Shown piece by piece: positions 17,406-26,283 of a stretch of 41,439 bases of DNA. The notes under the pieces were generated by a model. That model was not told where the DNA came from and made no database searches. It was given only the letters and a program-made list of their open reading frames with translations. A program made the translations under genes and the position numbers. Origin of the DNA: Acidimicrobiia bacterium (GTDB lineage: Bacteria; Actinomycetota; Acidimicrobiia; Spongiisociales; Spongiisociaceae); assembly GCA_011523635.1 (NCBI GenBank), contig WTGI01000011.1:1-41439 (forward strand). The letters are read 5' to 3'. Numbering within the stretch: position 1 is the first letter of the stretch; every line of letters begins with the position of its first letter.

Positions 17406-18398
17406 GTGGAGCCCGTCCGCTGTGGCGTGGTGGGTGTCGGGATGATGGGCTCGGTTCATGTCCAGGTCCTCGACGCGCTCCCCGAAGCAGACCTGGTCGC
17501 ATGTTGTGACTTGGACCCGGGCGTTGCCGACAGGGTGCCTTCCGGGGTGCGCTTCCACACCGATCTGGAGCATCTGCTGGGAAGCGCGAGTCTCGAAGCG
17601 GTCTTCGTCTGTACCCCTCAGGAGCATCACCTCGCGGTGGTGGTCCGCTGCCTGGAGGCCGGACTCCCGGTCTTCTGCGAGAAGCCGATCGCTCACGACC
17701 TCGACGCTGCGGATGCCATCATCGGGATGGCCCGGGAGGCGGGCGGACGGCTGGCGGTGGGACACACGATGCGCTTCGAGCCCGACTACGTCGCTCTGGC
17801 CAGGAGTGTGCACAGAGGGGACATCGGGGATCCGGTCAGCTTGAGCGCCCGGCGCAACGTGCCGGCTTTCGAGGGCCGACTCCTGGCCCACCGGACGACC
17901 CTGCCCGTCGAGGTGGGCGTCCATGACCTCGACCTGCTCCGCTGGCTGGCGGGGGACATCGCTCGGGTCCAGGCCATGCCGGCCTCCACCGCCTCGCTGG
18001 GGGAGGGCGCGGTCGATGCGGTCGTGGCAACCCTGCTTTTTACAAGCGGAGCGGTCGGGTCGGTGGAGTTCAACTGGGTCATGAACCACCGGTCGGGGCT
18101 GGCGGGGGACTACCGGCTGGCCGTCTTCGGCACCCGCGGCGCCGGATACGTCGAGATGCGCGATCCGGTGACCAGGGTCTATTCCCTCGAGGAGAACAGG
18201 TGGCTGGGGACGCACGGTGTGTTCGACGTGGGCGGCACCATGGCGGGTTCGGTTGCCATCGAGGACCGCCACTTCCTGGGCTGGGCACGAGGCATCCGGG
18301 ACTGGCCGGTGTCCTTGGAGGACGCCCGTGCCGCGCTGGAGGTAGCACTGGCGTTGGACGAGTCTTCACGCAGCGGTGAGCCGGTGGATCTTTCGTAA
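17406..18398 (+). CDS. Gfo/Idh/MocA family NAD(P)-dependent oxidoreductase
   Basis: Paralogue of the 2966-3967 product (330 residues). The Rossmann start is RCGVVGVGMMGSVHVQV, followed by FVCTPQEHH, FCEKPIAHDL (EKP signature) and VGVHDLDLLRWLAGD in the substrate domain, with the same RNVPAFEGRLLAHRTTLP stretch that marks both copies as one subgroup. AAGGAGG (17394-17400) lies 5 nt before GTG 17406, which fixes the start; a much longer upstream open frame runs antisense through the neighbouring gene and is rejected. It leads the plus-strand arm of the divergent locus, with 27 nt to the next gene, and may share O2 control. The substrate is unknown. Confidence 0.9.
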   Translation: MEPVRCGVVGVGMMGSVHVQVLDALPEADLVACCDLDPGVADRVPSGVRFHTDLEHLLGSASLEAVFVCTPQEHHLAVVVRCLEAGLPVFCEKPIAHDLDAADAIIGMAREAGGRLAVGHTMRFEPDYVALARSVHRGDIGDPVSLSARRNVPAFEGRLLAHRTTLPVEVGVHDLDLLRWLAGDIARVQAMPASTASLGEGAVDAVVATLLFTSGAVGSVEFNWVMNHRSGLAGDYRLAVFGTRGAGYVEMRDPVTRVYSLEENRWLGTHGVFDVGGTMAGSVAIEDRHFLGWARGIRDWPVSLEDARAALEVALALDESSRSGEPVDLS

Positions 18399-18425
18399 AC
18401 GGTCGTCCCTGAAAGGAGAAAAGCT

Positions 18426-19211
18426 GTGAACTACTCGGTGAGGGTCCTGAGCGTGGGCGAGTCGCTGATCGCGGGACCCGAGGTCTTCTGGATGAGCCAC
18501 TGGGACAAGGTGTACCCGCTGGGGTTCAACGTCACTCTGATACAAGGGGGAGGGATAACAGCTCTCGTCAACACATCGCCACCGGACGACACCACCATGG
18601 TCGAGGAGGGTTGGCCGAAGATGCGGTACCTCCACGACGCTCCGAAGGGTGATCTGAAGAGGCAGCCGGAGCACTACATGACCGGTGCCCTCGAGACGGT
18701 CGGCCTCACGCCGGATGACATCACCCATGTCTTGCTGACCCCGTTGGAGCTCTATACCACCGGGACTCTCCACAAGTTCAGGTCTGCCCGGATCTGCATA
18801 GCGAAGCGGGGCTGGATCCACTTCCACACCACCCATGACCACCCCCACGACGACCGCTGGCGGTCGATTCCCAGGGACACCCTGGTGGATCTCGTGACCG
18901 ACAGCTGGGACCGGGTGCGCCTGCTGGAGGATGAGGACCAGATCGCTCCGGGCCTGCGCACCTGGTGGTCGGGGGCCCATCACCGGGAGTCGATCGTGGT
19001 GGAGGTGGACACCGCGGTCGGCATGGTCGCCATCTCCGACTCGTACTTCTTCTACGAGAACGTGGAGGATGGCGAGATGCTGGGGTTGAGCGAGAACATG
19101 TACGAGGCGCTCGACTGCTACGCGAGGGTCCGGGCGACGGCTCGGCACGTCGTCCCGATCCACGATGTCAAGGTCTTCGACCGCTATCCGGGCGGGGTGA
19201 TCGCGCCATGA
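18426..19211 (+). CDS. Metallo-beta-lactamase-fold protein lacking the HxHxDH motif
   Basis: 261 residues with the layout of N-acyl-homoserine-lactonase-like MBL proteins: opening strands NVTLIQGGGITALVNT, then a GLTPDDITHVLLT strand, SGAHHRES, VAISDSYFFYEN (Asp205) and HVVPIHD (His246) near the end. At the position of the metal-binding HxHxDH, after the HVLLT strand, the sequence is TPLELYTTG (105-113), so three metal ligands are absent. It may be a structural or binding derivative, or bind one metal in another way. AAAGGAGA directly precedes GTG 18426. It sits between the Gfo/Idh/MocA gene (27 nt) and an amidohydrolase (64 nt), in an apparent operon. Confidence 0.7.
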   Translation: MNYSVRVLSVGESLIAGPEVFWMSHWDKVYPLGFNVTLIQGGGITALVNTSPPDDTTMVEEGWPKMRYLHDAPKGDLKRQPEHYMTGALETVGLTPDDITHVLLTPLELYTTGTLHKFRSARICIAKRGWIHFHTTHDHPHDDRWRSIPRDTLVDLVTDSWDRVRLLEDEDQIAPGLRTWWSGAHHRESIVVEVDTAVGMVAISDSYFFYENVEDGEMLGLSENMYEALDCYARVRATARHVVPIHDVKVFDRYPGGVIAP

Positions 19212-19275
19212 ACCCGCCGGCGTCCCGGCCGTTACACGGCATGGACCATGATCGATCGCAAGGGGAGGTGAATCC

Positions 19276-20166
19276 GTGATAGTCGATGTCCACACCCACA
19301 TAGGCTGGTACCCGGATCACTGGTCGGAGGAGGCGGCCCAGGAGGCCCTGGCATCCAAGCTGGTCAAGATGAAGCAGTCCGGGGGTGAGGTCCACAGCGC
19401 TCACCTCGACCTGCATTCCTACGATTCGCGGCCCGAGGATCATTGGGAGGCTGCGGGACCGGCCGACAAGGTAGTGGTGTTCGGGATACAGGCGGAGCCC
19501 ACGGGGATCGTCGTTCCCAACCGGCTGATCGCCGAATACGTGGCGACTCATCCGGACAAGCTGATCGGCTGGGCGTCCGTCAACCCGACCGCGCCGGACG
19601 CCATCGACCAGTTGACCCACTGCGTGGAGGACCTGGGTTTGGAAGGCCTGAAGCTCGGTCCCACCTACCAGCACTTCGACCCGACCGACCGGGCCTACTG
19701 GGACTTCTTCCGCAAGTGTGCGGGCTACGGCATCCCGATCATCTGGCATCAGGGCACCACCTTTCCCAGCCGCGCCAGGCTCCGTTGGGCCTTGCCCCTC
19801 CAGCTGGAGGACGTGGCCATGGCGTTTCCGGAACTGAGGATGATCATCGCCCATCTCGGCCATCCTTGGGAGGAGGATGTCGTCGCCCTGATCCGCAAGT
19901 CGCCCAACATGTACGCGGACATCTCGGCTGTCCACTACCGGCCGTGGCGTTACTGGCAGGCGATGGTCACCGCCATGGAGTACGGAGTCGACCACAAGCT
20001 GCTACTTGCCTCCGATTATCCCTCGGGCACCATCACCAACGTGATCAACGGCCTCAGACGCATCAACGACATCGTCGAAGGCACGCGGCTCCCGACCATT
20101 CCCGAGGAGATACAGGACGCGATCATCTACGAGAACTGGCGGCAGCCCTTCCCGGACTGGGAGTGA
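19276..20166 (+). CDS. Amidohydrolase family protein (amidohydro_2)
   Basis: 296-residue amidohydrolase_2 enzyme. The N-terminal MIVDVHTHIGWYPD carries the HxH ligands; other family positions are IIWHQGTTF, IIAHLGHPWEED and LASDYPSG (final Asp). Blocks GLKLGPTYQHFDPTD and KLIGWASVNP align with the 13288-14127 paralogue, so both arms of the divergent locus carry related enzymes. GGGGAGG lies about 8 nt before GTG 19276. It ends 18 bp before the convergent phosphodiesterase gene. A lactonase- or decarboxylase-type step on a ring-opened product is plausible but unproven. Confidence 0.87.
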   Translation: MIVDVHTHIGWYPDHWSEEAAQEALASKLVKMKQSGGEVHSAHLDLHSYDSRPEDHWEAAGPADKVVVFGIQAEPTGIVVPNRLIAEYVATHPDKLIGWASVNPTAPDAIDQLTHCVEDLGLEGLKLGPTYQHFDPTDRAYWDFFRKCAGYGIPIIWHQGTTFPSRARLRWALPLQLEDVAMAFPELRMIIAHLGHPWEEDVVALIRKSPNMYADISAVHYRPWRYWQAMVTAMEYGVDHKLLLASDYPSGTITNVINGLRRINDIVEGTRLPTIPEEIQDAIIYENWRQPFPDWE

Positions 20167-20184
20167 CCGGTTCGGAGGCCGGAT

Positions 20185-22203
20185 TCACCCCTCGGCGGTC
20201 GGGGTTTCGAGGATCGAGAAGTCGTACATGCCCACCTGGGCATCCTTGACATCCCTCGGTATCTGGTAATGCGAGGGCGGGTTCCCGTCCCGCTCGGTGG
20301 CGCCGGGATCCCGGCCGAGGAAGTCGTGCAGGACGCTGCCCGAGCTGTGGCCGGGTGGCGGGATGTCCAGCACGTGGGCGATGGTCGGCGCGATGTCCTT
20401 GAGCCAGGCGGGACCCAACCGATCCGGATCCCTCCGGTACCCGCGGCCGGCGGGACCTCCGACCATGGCCAGGATCGCCATGTTCGACGACAGAGAGGTT
20501 GCGGCGGTGGGAAGGACGTGTCCGTGGGCGGCGGTCTCCGGCGGGGGGTGGTCCGAGAACACCGGCGAAGGCGCGTCGCCGTGCCAGTGGGGCGCCACGT
20601 CGCTCTCTATCGCCGCGTCGATGATCTCGGAGTCGATGTGGGCTTCCGTGTCCCATACGTAACCGGATTCCAGGATGACCAGGATGTCACCCGCGTCGGG
20701 ACCGTACCAACCGAGCAGCGCGGCCTCCCGCTTGGGTAGCGCCAGCGCGATCGGGGTCTTGCCGGTACCGGGATCGACCAGGGTGCGAAGATCCCGGATC
20801 ACCTCGGCCATTACCGTCCGGCCACGCTCGGGGTCGAGCGCCGGGTTGAGGCGTATCTCCGGTGCGTTGAGGCGGTCGGGAACGTAGACCTGGGTCCGGT
20901 CCCAGTCCGTGTTGCCCTCGTCGATGGAGCCGTCCGGGTCGAGGAGCACCGTGCGTCCGGTCTCCACGAAGTACCGGCGGAAGTTGATCATCCGGTCTAC
21001 GGGCAGATTGCCGTGGTCGGCAACCAGGATGAGCAGGTCGTCGCCTTGGAGGCCTTCGAGGACGATGCCGAGCGCCTCGTCGATCATGTCCAGAGCGTCG
21101 TGTATCACCTCCAGGTGTTCTTCCGCTCCGTCTGCCCGGTAGTGGGGCCACTCGGGGTCCACATGCCCGAGGTGCAGGTGGTTGACCCAGTCCAGCCAGT
21201 GCCAGTGGAACCCCACCAGCGAGCACCCATGACGGTCCAGCAGCTCGAGCATGGCGCGGGCGAACCAGCGGATCTGGTAGCGGGCCTCGTCGGCCATGGT
21301 CTCGTAGTCGGCCGCGCCCCCGAGCGCGGCGATCTCGCTGACGTGTTCCTGGTAGGGACCGAGCTGCCGGGTGAGGGCGTCGAGGATCCAACCGGGCTCG
21401 GAAGGTCCGTTGACCGGCAGCACCTGGCTACGCCACAGGTGGAAGTCTCCGGTGCGCGGGTCGCAGCGGATCAGCCGTATCCGCGTCCGTCCGTCGATGG
21501 CGCCGACCTGGACCACGAACCAGTCGCTCCATTCTCCGGCGGAGGCGGCGGCCAGCAGGTCGTTCCCGTCGCGGGAGAGGCTGAGGACGATGCGGTCATA
21601 CCGGTTGTCGCCGGTGACGGCGACCGGCACCTCGGTGACGGCGCCTCCCACCTTGGCGACTATCTCCAGCGTGCCGGTTCGGGGTTCCAGACCGCCCCCG
21701 AGATTGGTCCATCGGGACTCGGACTCGAAGCCGACGCGGTGGGAGATGGGAAGGTGGGTGTCCGTGCAGTATCCCTGACCCGACACCAGTTCGAAGGGGG
21801 TCTGGCCGTAGTCGGGCAGGGCGCAGCCGTCGATCACGAAGCCGTTCTCCAGGCGGGACGGCCAGGATGCCGGGTAGTGCACCAGCCCGACCTTCAAGCC
21901 GGCCCGGTCGGCGGCCTCCCACACGGTCTCGCTTCGCAGCGCCGAGGAGTGGAAGCTGGTCAGCCATCGGCCATCGGGCAGGGAAACCTCCCAGCTGATC
22001 ACTCCGTGCGCGCCGGGATCCGCGCCGGTGGCGATGGTGGCCCAGTTGGTGGGTGTCCAGGCGGGCCAGCAGGGGATGGCTTCTGACACCGCACCTTCAC
22101 CGTGGAGGACCCGTTCCAGGTTCGGGTAGCTTCGCTGCTTCATCAGATGCTCGGTGAGGGGCAGGATCATCTGGTCGATCCCGAACAGGAGAACCCGTGT
22201 CAT
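20185..22203 (-). CDS. Alkaline phosphatase superfamily phosphodiesterase (type I NPP-like)
   Basis: 672-residue metal-dependent phosphohydrolase or phosphodiesterase of the alkaline-phosphatase superfamily. The N-terminus VLLFGIDQM carries the first metal Asp. The nucleophile region reads PAWTPTNWATIATG followed by AHGV, as in nucleotide pyrophosphatase/phosphodiesterases with a Thr nucleophile. Later ligand motifs are HWLDWVNHLHLGHV, LVADHGN and a C-terminal AHGHVLPT. No signal peptide is visible, so it is probably cytosolic. It is the last gene of the operon, 31 nt after the dimethylformamidase-like gene. It could release a phosphoryl or related ester group from the operon's substrate (inference). 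Confidence 0.83.
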   Translation of the reverse strand: MTRVLLFGIDQMILPLTEHLMKQRSYPNLERVLHGEGAVSEAIPCWPAWTPTNWATIATGADPGAHGVISWEVSLPDGRWLTSFHSSALRSETVWEAADRAGLKVGLVHYPASWPSRLENGFVIDGCALPDYGQTPFELVSGQGYCTDTHLPISHRVGFESESRWTNLGGGLEPRTGTLEIVAKVGGAVTEVPVAVTGDNRYDRIVLSLSRDGNDLLAAASAGEWSDWFVVQVGAIDGRTRIRLIRCDPRTGDFHLWRSQVLPVNGPSEPGWILDALTRQLGPYQEHVSEIAALGGAADYETMADEARYQIRWFARAMLELLDRHGCSLVGFHWHWLDWVNHLHLGHVDPEWPHYRADGAEEHLEVIHDALDMIDEALGIVLEGLQGDDLLILVADHGNLPVDRMINFRRYFVETGRTVLLDPDGSIDEGNTDWDRTQVYVPDRLNAPEIRLNPALDPERGRTVMAEVIRDLRTLVDPGTGKTPIALALPKREAALLGWYGPDAGDILVILESGYVWDTEAHIDSEIIDAAIESDVAPHWHGDAPSPVFSDHPPPETAAHGHVLPTAATSLSSNMAILAMVGGPAGRGYRRDPDRLGPAWLKDIAPTIAHVLDIPPPGHSSGSVLHDFLGRDPGATERDGNPPSHYQIPRDVKDAQVGMYDFSILETPTAEG

Positions 22204-22234
22204 GGCCCGGTCCGGCGGGTGCGGGTGAGGGGTG

Positions 22235-23824
22235 TCACGAGCCCAGGAACCGTTCGAGGACGTTCCGGGTCACCCTCGATACCTGGTCGTCGACCGCGAT
22301 CGAGCAGGTGTAGGAGATGGAGCCGACCGAGAAGACTTCACCACCACTCGCCGTCCGATGATGGACCATCTCCGCCCCGCCGTCGTCCGGGTTGGTTCCC
22401 TTGGCGATCAGCCTGACTCCGGGCGGGGACGAGGGCGTCCGCTTGTCGGTCTCGTGCCCGGACGCGCCGCCGGGCGCCCGCCGGTCGAGCGACTCCGTGC
22501 CGAAGAGGTCACCTTCGGCCAGGCCGGTACCTGCCAAGGCCCAGTGCGACGGGTCGATCACCCGGTAGGGGGCGCCCGTCTCGTAGCCGGTGTGGGTGGT
22601 CACCACCCCGGTCAGGTGGGCCTCTGATTCGTGCCGGGTCCCGAACCGGCTCTCGTAACCGGGCGGGCGCTTGCGGTGGTCGTTGTTGCGCACGGTGATC
22701 GTTGTGCGGTCCAGGAACTCCACCTCGCAGTTGAGGCTGTTGCCCCCCAGCACCATCAGCTTCCCGCCGCCGTCGAACACCCACGACTTCACCTGGTAGT
22801 ACATCTTGGCCGACCAGTACTCGGGATGGGTGCTGACTATCAGCACCTCGTAGTCGTCAAGGGGCATCTCGTCGAAATGCAGCTGCGTCTCGGCGTAGTA
22901 GTCGTAGCCGAAGCCTTCCCGCTCGAGCCATCCGAGCAGGCGCCATTCGGCAGGCGCGACGTGTTCCTCGCCCCGGCGTTCCATGGGATCGGTGATTGAT
23001 CCGTGCTCGGATGTCATGTTGAGCGGCTCGGGGCGGTCGAATGACAGCGGGTCGTACTCGTCCGCTATCCAGGGCTGGAGGGCAGGGTCCGTGTAGTAGA
23101 CCTCCTCCTGGCGGAAGTTGTAGTGAGGCCGGGGAGAAAGCTTGATAGCGGACACGTAGTTGCTGCGCCCGCCGTAGTGGTTGTAGCAGTTCCAGTTGAT
23201 GTTGGACGCGAGGACGGCAAGGCGGTGACGTGGTTCTCGGGGAGCGACGATCCACGGGAACGAGAAGAAGGCGCCGGTCGCGTCCTTGGCGTGGAAGTAG
23301 TAGAGGCCTGATCGCTCGGGGGCCTCGACGTATACCCTCGGGTCGACCTCGGGGAACGAGTAACCATGGTCACTCCACTTCACCCCCGTCCGGGTCACGT
23401 CGCCGTCCGGGAGTATCTGGGCGTAGGCGCCGCGAGGCTCGTCATCGAAGTGACCCAGCTTCGAGATGAACTCACGCTCCCACCCGTACCGCCAGAGGCT
23501 CACCACCGAGTTGTACGGCGAGTGGAGGCGGACCTGTCCCACCTCCCCGGATCTCGTCCACTTGGGCCACACGTAGCCGCTGAGGTTGTCCGACAGCAGC
23601 CGGAAGTGGTGGATCCGGCCCTCCACGACCTCCATGTCGACCCACTTGGGCGTGAAGCCCCGGCAGGTCAGGTAGACGCGGTAGGCGCCGGGTTCCACGC
23701 CGGCATGAACCGATCCGGATGCGCGGGTGCGTGCCCTGACCGAGGTCGTACCCCTGGTGAATTCCATATCGACATTCGGGATCGCCACGTAGAACTCGTC
23801 GCTCACGTATCCGACCAGCACCAT
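22235..23824 (-). CDS. N,N-dimethylformamidase large (beta) subunit-like protein
   Basis: 529 residues resembling the catalytic large subunit of N,N-dimethylformamidase, an amidase with an unusual mononuclear iron held by Tyr and Glu side chains. Matching features are the NWNCYNHYGGRSNY loop (family pattern AYN-x-WGG-x-S-x-Y), YDYYAETQLH, the VLIVSTHPEYWS segment and the following DGGGKLMVLGGN glutamine-amidotransferase-like turn. The N-terminal roughly 170 residues are beta-rich, as in the family. No separate small subunit gene is adjacent. ATG 23824 has GGAGG only 3 nt upstream; the next codon GTG is an alternative start. It lies between the phosphotriesterase-family gene (92 bp) and the phosphodiesterase gene. 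Its amide substrate is unknown and need not be dimethylformamide. Confidence 0.75.
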   Translation of the reverse strand: MVLVGYVSDEFYVAIPNVDMEFTRGTTSVRARTRASGSVHAGVEPGAYRVYLTCRGFTPKWVDMEVVEGRIHHFRLLSDNLSGYVWPKWTRSGEVGQVRLHSPYNSVVSLWRYGWEREFISKLGHFDDEPRGAYAQILPDGDVTRTGVKWSDHGYSFPEVDPRVYVEAPERSGLYYFHAKDATGAFFSFPWIVAPREPRHRLAVLASNINWNCYNHYGGRSNYVSAIKLSPRPHYNFRQEEVYYTDPALQPWIADEYDPLSFDRPEPLNMTSEHGSITDPMERRGEEHVAPAEWRLLGWLEREGFGYDYYAETQLHFDEMPLDDYEVLIVSTHPEYWSAKMYYQVKSWVFDGGGKLMVLGGNSLNCEVEFLDRTTITVRNNDHRKRPPGYESRFGTRHESEAHLTGVVTTHTGYETGAPYRVIDPSHWALAGTGLAEGDLFGTESLDRRAPGGASGHETDKRTPSSPPGVRLIAKGTNPDDGGAEMVHHRTASGGEVFSVGSISYTCSIAVDDQVSRVTRNVLERFLGS

Positions 23825-23916
23825 CCACCTCCGCGACTCCCACCGGAGCGCCGCCTCCGAGCCCTTCTCATTATGGCGGACAGCGCACCGGCGGACCCGT
23901 CCGGAACGGTCCGGAA

Positions 23917-24972
23917 TTACTGCGCAGCCTCGTGTTTCCTGGTCAGGAGCCGAGCCGGGTTGGTGACCAGCAGCTTGTCGATCAACTGGTCACCGACCCC
24001 GTAGGTCAGCTTCATCCTTGGTACGACCCGGGCGAGGACATGGTTGTAGCCGAAGCCGCCATAGCGGAGCAGGTAGTGCTTCTTATGCATGTCCTGGGCC
24101 ATGATCAACTGATCCTCGAAACCCTCCTCGGCCAGGGCGAGCATGGTCTCGAGCTTGGCCTGGTCGCTCTTGGACTTCCAGGTGGGCTCGAAGTATCCGT
24201 CCTGGCCGAAACTGTCGAACCCCACCAGCGGTCCCCGCTCCAGGACGGCCCGGTGGTAGTCGAGATCGGTGATCTCGTCGAGGTGGGAGAGAGAGGTCCG
24301 GTCAAGGGGTTGGCCCTCCTCCTCGAGTATGTCGAGGATGCGCAGCACGACCTCCAGCGCAGGGGGATGGCAGTGCACGTTGATCGCAGTGTCCGTCTCG
24401 ACCGCGACGCGGGCGGAAGCCCGCAGGACCCTCTCTTCCACGTCGAACAGCGTCTCCGAGGTGCCTATCTCTCCGATGATTCCCGGACGGATCGATGTGC
24501 CCCCCATGCCCTCTGTCACCTCGCGTCGCAGGAACGCGGTCAGGTCGGACACGCTCATATCCTCCACCCACGGGGGATGCAGTGCCTGGACGTAGAAGCC
24601 AGTACCGGCCACGATGTGGAGATCGAGATCGGCGGACAACCAGGCCAGGGCCTCGGGCGCCGGGTTGAGGCCGATGGTCGTCAACTCCACGATCGTGCCG
24701 CCACCCGCCCGCACGTATTCTCCGACCTCCTCGCAGATCAGTTCGTAGTCGTCCTCGGGGCTCTGGACGAGGTTCTGCCGGTAGGCCGACTGGTTCCAGC
24801 GGCTGATCCCGGCCATACGTACCTCGAAGGGCCGGTCGGCGGCTGCGGAATCGAGGATCTCCGGGGACGGGCTCCAGGCATGCCGCGAGTCGAGGAAGAT
24901 GTGCTCGTGGGTCATGGTCGGGCCCAGCCCCGACGGGCTGATAGGGCCCCGGACCGTCATCACGTGCGGCAT
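23917..24972 (-). CDS. Phosphotriesterase family protein
   Basis: 351-residue PTE/PLL-family amidohydrolase (TIM barrel). MTHEHIFLDS gives the first two metal His ligands. The bridging position is Glu (GIIGEIGTS) rather than carboxylated Lys, as in E. coli PHP-like members. Later ligands appear in INVHCHPPA, LSHLDE and MAQDMHKKHYL, the last with the terminal Asp. Members act as lactonases or phosphoesterases. GGAGG (24978-24982) is 5 nt before ATG 24972, which I prefer to GTG 24978. It is separated from the upstream alcohol dehydrogenase by 207 bp containing a heptamer repeat tract. Confidence 0.87.
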   Translation of the reverse strand: MPHVMTVRGPISPSGLGPTMTHEHIFLDSRHAWSPSPEILDSAAADRPFEVRMAGISRWNQSAYRQNLVQSPEDDYELICEEVGEYVRAGGGTIVELTTIGLNPAPEALAWLSADLDLHIVAGTGFYVQALHPPWVEDMSVSDLTAFLRREVTEGMGGTSIRPGIIGEIGTSETLFDVEERVLRASARVAVETDTAINVHCHPPALEVVLRILDILEEEGQPLDRTSLSHLDEITDLDYHRAVLERGPLVGFDSFGQDGYFEPTWKSKSDQAKLETMLALAEEGFEDQLIMAQDMHKKHYLLRYGGFGYNHVLARVVPRMKLTYGVGDQLIDKLLVTNPARLLTRKHEAAQ

Positions 24973-25145
24973 GTGCACCTCCGACGCCGCGATGTCGCCG
25001 CCATCCTATCGGCAGCCGCTCCAACTGTGCCGAGGCTGTCGCTGTTTCCTCCGCCTACGGTCTGGCGAAATTCCTCGCCCCGGGGCATTTGAAACTCGGA
25101 CAGCCCGAAAACACTGGACCGATCTAATCTAAGACATACTATCGT

Positions 25146-25187
25146 AGACAACCAGTAACTAACAATTAGTAACTATCAACTAGTAAC
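25146..25187 (-). repeat. Degenerate 7-bp tandem repeat tract
   Basis: Read on the minus strand, starting in the last codons of the alcohol dehydrogenase gene, six consecutive 7-mers follow the pattern GTTACTA, GTTGATA, GTTACTA, ATTGTTA, GTTACTG, GTTGTCT. The tract is strikingly AT-rich against its surroundings and resembles the short tandem heptamer repeats known from cyanobacteria. The first unit supplies the TAG stop. No such tract follows the two related genes upstream. Confidence 0.6.
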
Positions 25188-26283
25188 GGACCAAGCTCCG
25201 GATGCCTTCTCCGATTTCGAACTGGTGGAGAGCGCCGTTGATGTCCTCCTGGTCGATCTCGGCGGTGATCAGTTCGTCCAGCAGGAGTTTGCCGGCCTTG
25301 TACAGTTCGACATAGCGGGGTATGTCGAAGGCGGGCCGCAGCGAGCCGTAGTAGCAGCCGAGGAGCTTGCGCTCGTCGATCATCAGGCCCATGTCGACGG
25401 TGAGTTCGGACCCGTACGGTGCGACTCCCACCTGCACGGCCGTGCCTCCCCGGCAGAGCGAACGGACCGCAGTGGCCACGGTCTCGGGATGGCCGATCGC
25501 CTCCACCGCCAGGTCCACCCCGAGTCCGCCGGTCATGGCGATGAGGGTCTCGGCCGTCTCCACCTCGGAGGCATTCACCGTGTGGGTGGCGCCGAAGCGT
25601 CGGGCGGCTTCGAGCTTGTGCTCGGCGATGTCGACGCCGATTATCTTCCCGGCGCCCCGCAGCCGCGCTCCCTGGATGGCGTTGAGTCCGATGCCTCCGC
25701 AGCCGATGACGGCGACGCTGTCTCCGAGCTGCACGTTGCCCGTGTTGACGACAGCTCCGACCCCGGTGGAGACGGCGCAGCCGATCACGGCGAGGGGTCC
25801 GAGGGGAACACCGTCCGGGACCGGGATCGCCGCTGAGGCCGGCACCGTCACGTCCCGGGAGTAGGTGGACAACATCATGCTGTGGCTGATCGTCTCGCCG
25901 TTGCTGTCCGTGAACCGGCTGGTCCAGTCTTGCAAGCGCCCCTCCCAGGAGGGTCCGATCGCGGTCATGCAGAGCGCCGGGCGTCCCGTGGCGCAGTACC
26001 TGCACTTGCCGCACGGCGCAACCCAGGAAAGGACCACCCGGTCGCCGACCCGGACGGTGGAGGGGCCGGGTCCGACGGCGGCCACGATGCCGGCTCCCTC
26101 GTGGCCGCAGATGAGCGGCAGGTTGACGGGAATGTGGCCCTGCACCAGATGCAGATCGCTGTGGCACACGCCACTCGACACCATCCGGACGAGAACCTCG
26201 TTGGCCTTGGGTTCCTCCAGTTCGACCTCTTCGACGACCAGCGGAGTGTTGAACTCGCGCAGCACCGCTGCTCTTGTCCTCAT
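25180..26283 (-). CDS. Zinc-dependent alcohol dehydrogenase (MDR family), copy 1
   Basis: 367-residue medium-chain dehydrogenase that should oxidise an alcohol with NAD(P)+. Catalytic zinc ligands are in GVCHSDLH, CGHEGAG and VIGCAVSTGVG. The structural zinc lobe has all four Cys (PCGKCRYCATGRPALC). The Rossmann motif is GCGGIGLNAI, followed by an acidic residue in IIGVDIAEHK, favouring NAD. It overlaps the first copy of a 1,075-bp tandem duplication, which covers its first two-thirds. The close paralogue at 27481-28584 differs at scattered residues. The stop codon lies in the heptamer tract. It is upstream of the phosphotriesterase-family and dimethylformamidase-like genes on the same strand. 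Confidence 0.92.
   Translation of the reverse strand: MRTRAAVLREFNTPLVVEEVELEEPKANEVLVRMVSSGVCHSDLHLVQGHIPVNLPLICGHEGAGIVAAVGPGPSTVRVGDRVVLSWVAPCGKCRYCATGRPALCMTAIGPSWEGRLQDWTSRFTDSNGETISHSMMLSTYSRDVTVPASAAIPVPDGVPLGPLAVIGCAVSTGVGAVVNTGNVQLGDSVAVIGCGGIGLNAIQGARLRGAGKIIGVDIAEHKLEAARRFGATHTVNASEVETAETLIAMTGGLGVDLAVEAIGHPETVATAVRSLCRGGTAVQVGVAPYGSELTVDMGLMIDERKLLGCYYGSLRPAFDIPRYVELYKAGKLLLDELITAEIDQEDINGALHQFEIGEGIRSLVRY

Noticed and set aside
16464-18398. 644-codon plus-strand frame that would extend the Gfo/Idh/MocA protein by over 300 residues
   Set aside because: The extension runs antisense through the U32-like gene and the operator region; a strong ribosome site fixes GTG 17406.
25146-25187. 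CRISPR-like array
   Set aside because: Units are 7 bp, contiguous and degenerate, with no spacers.
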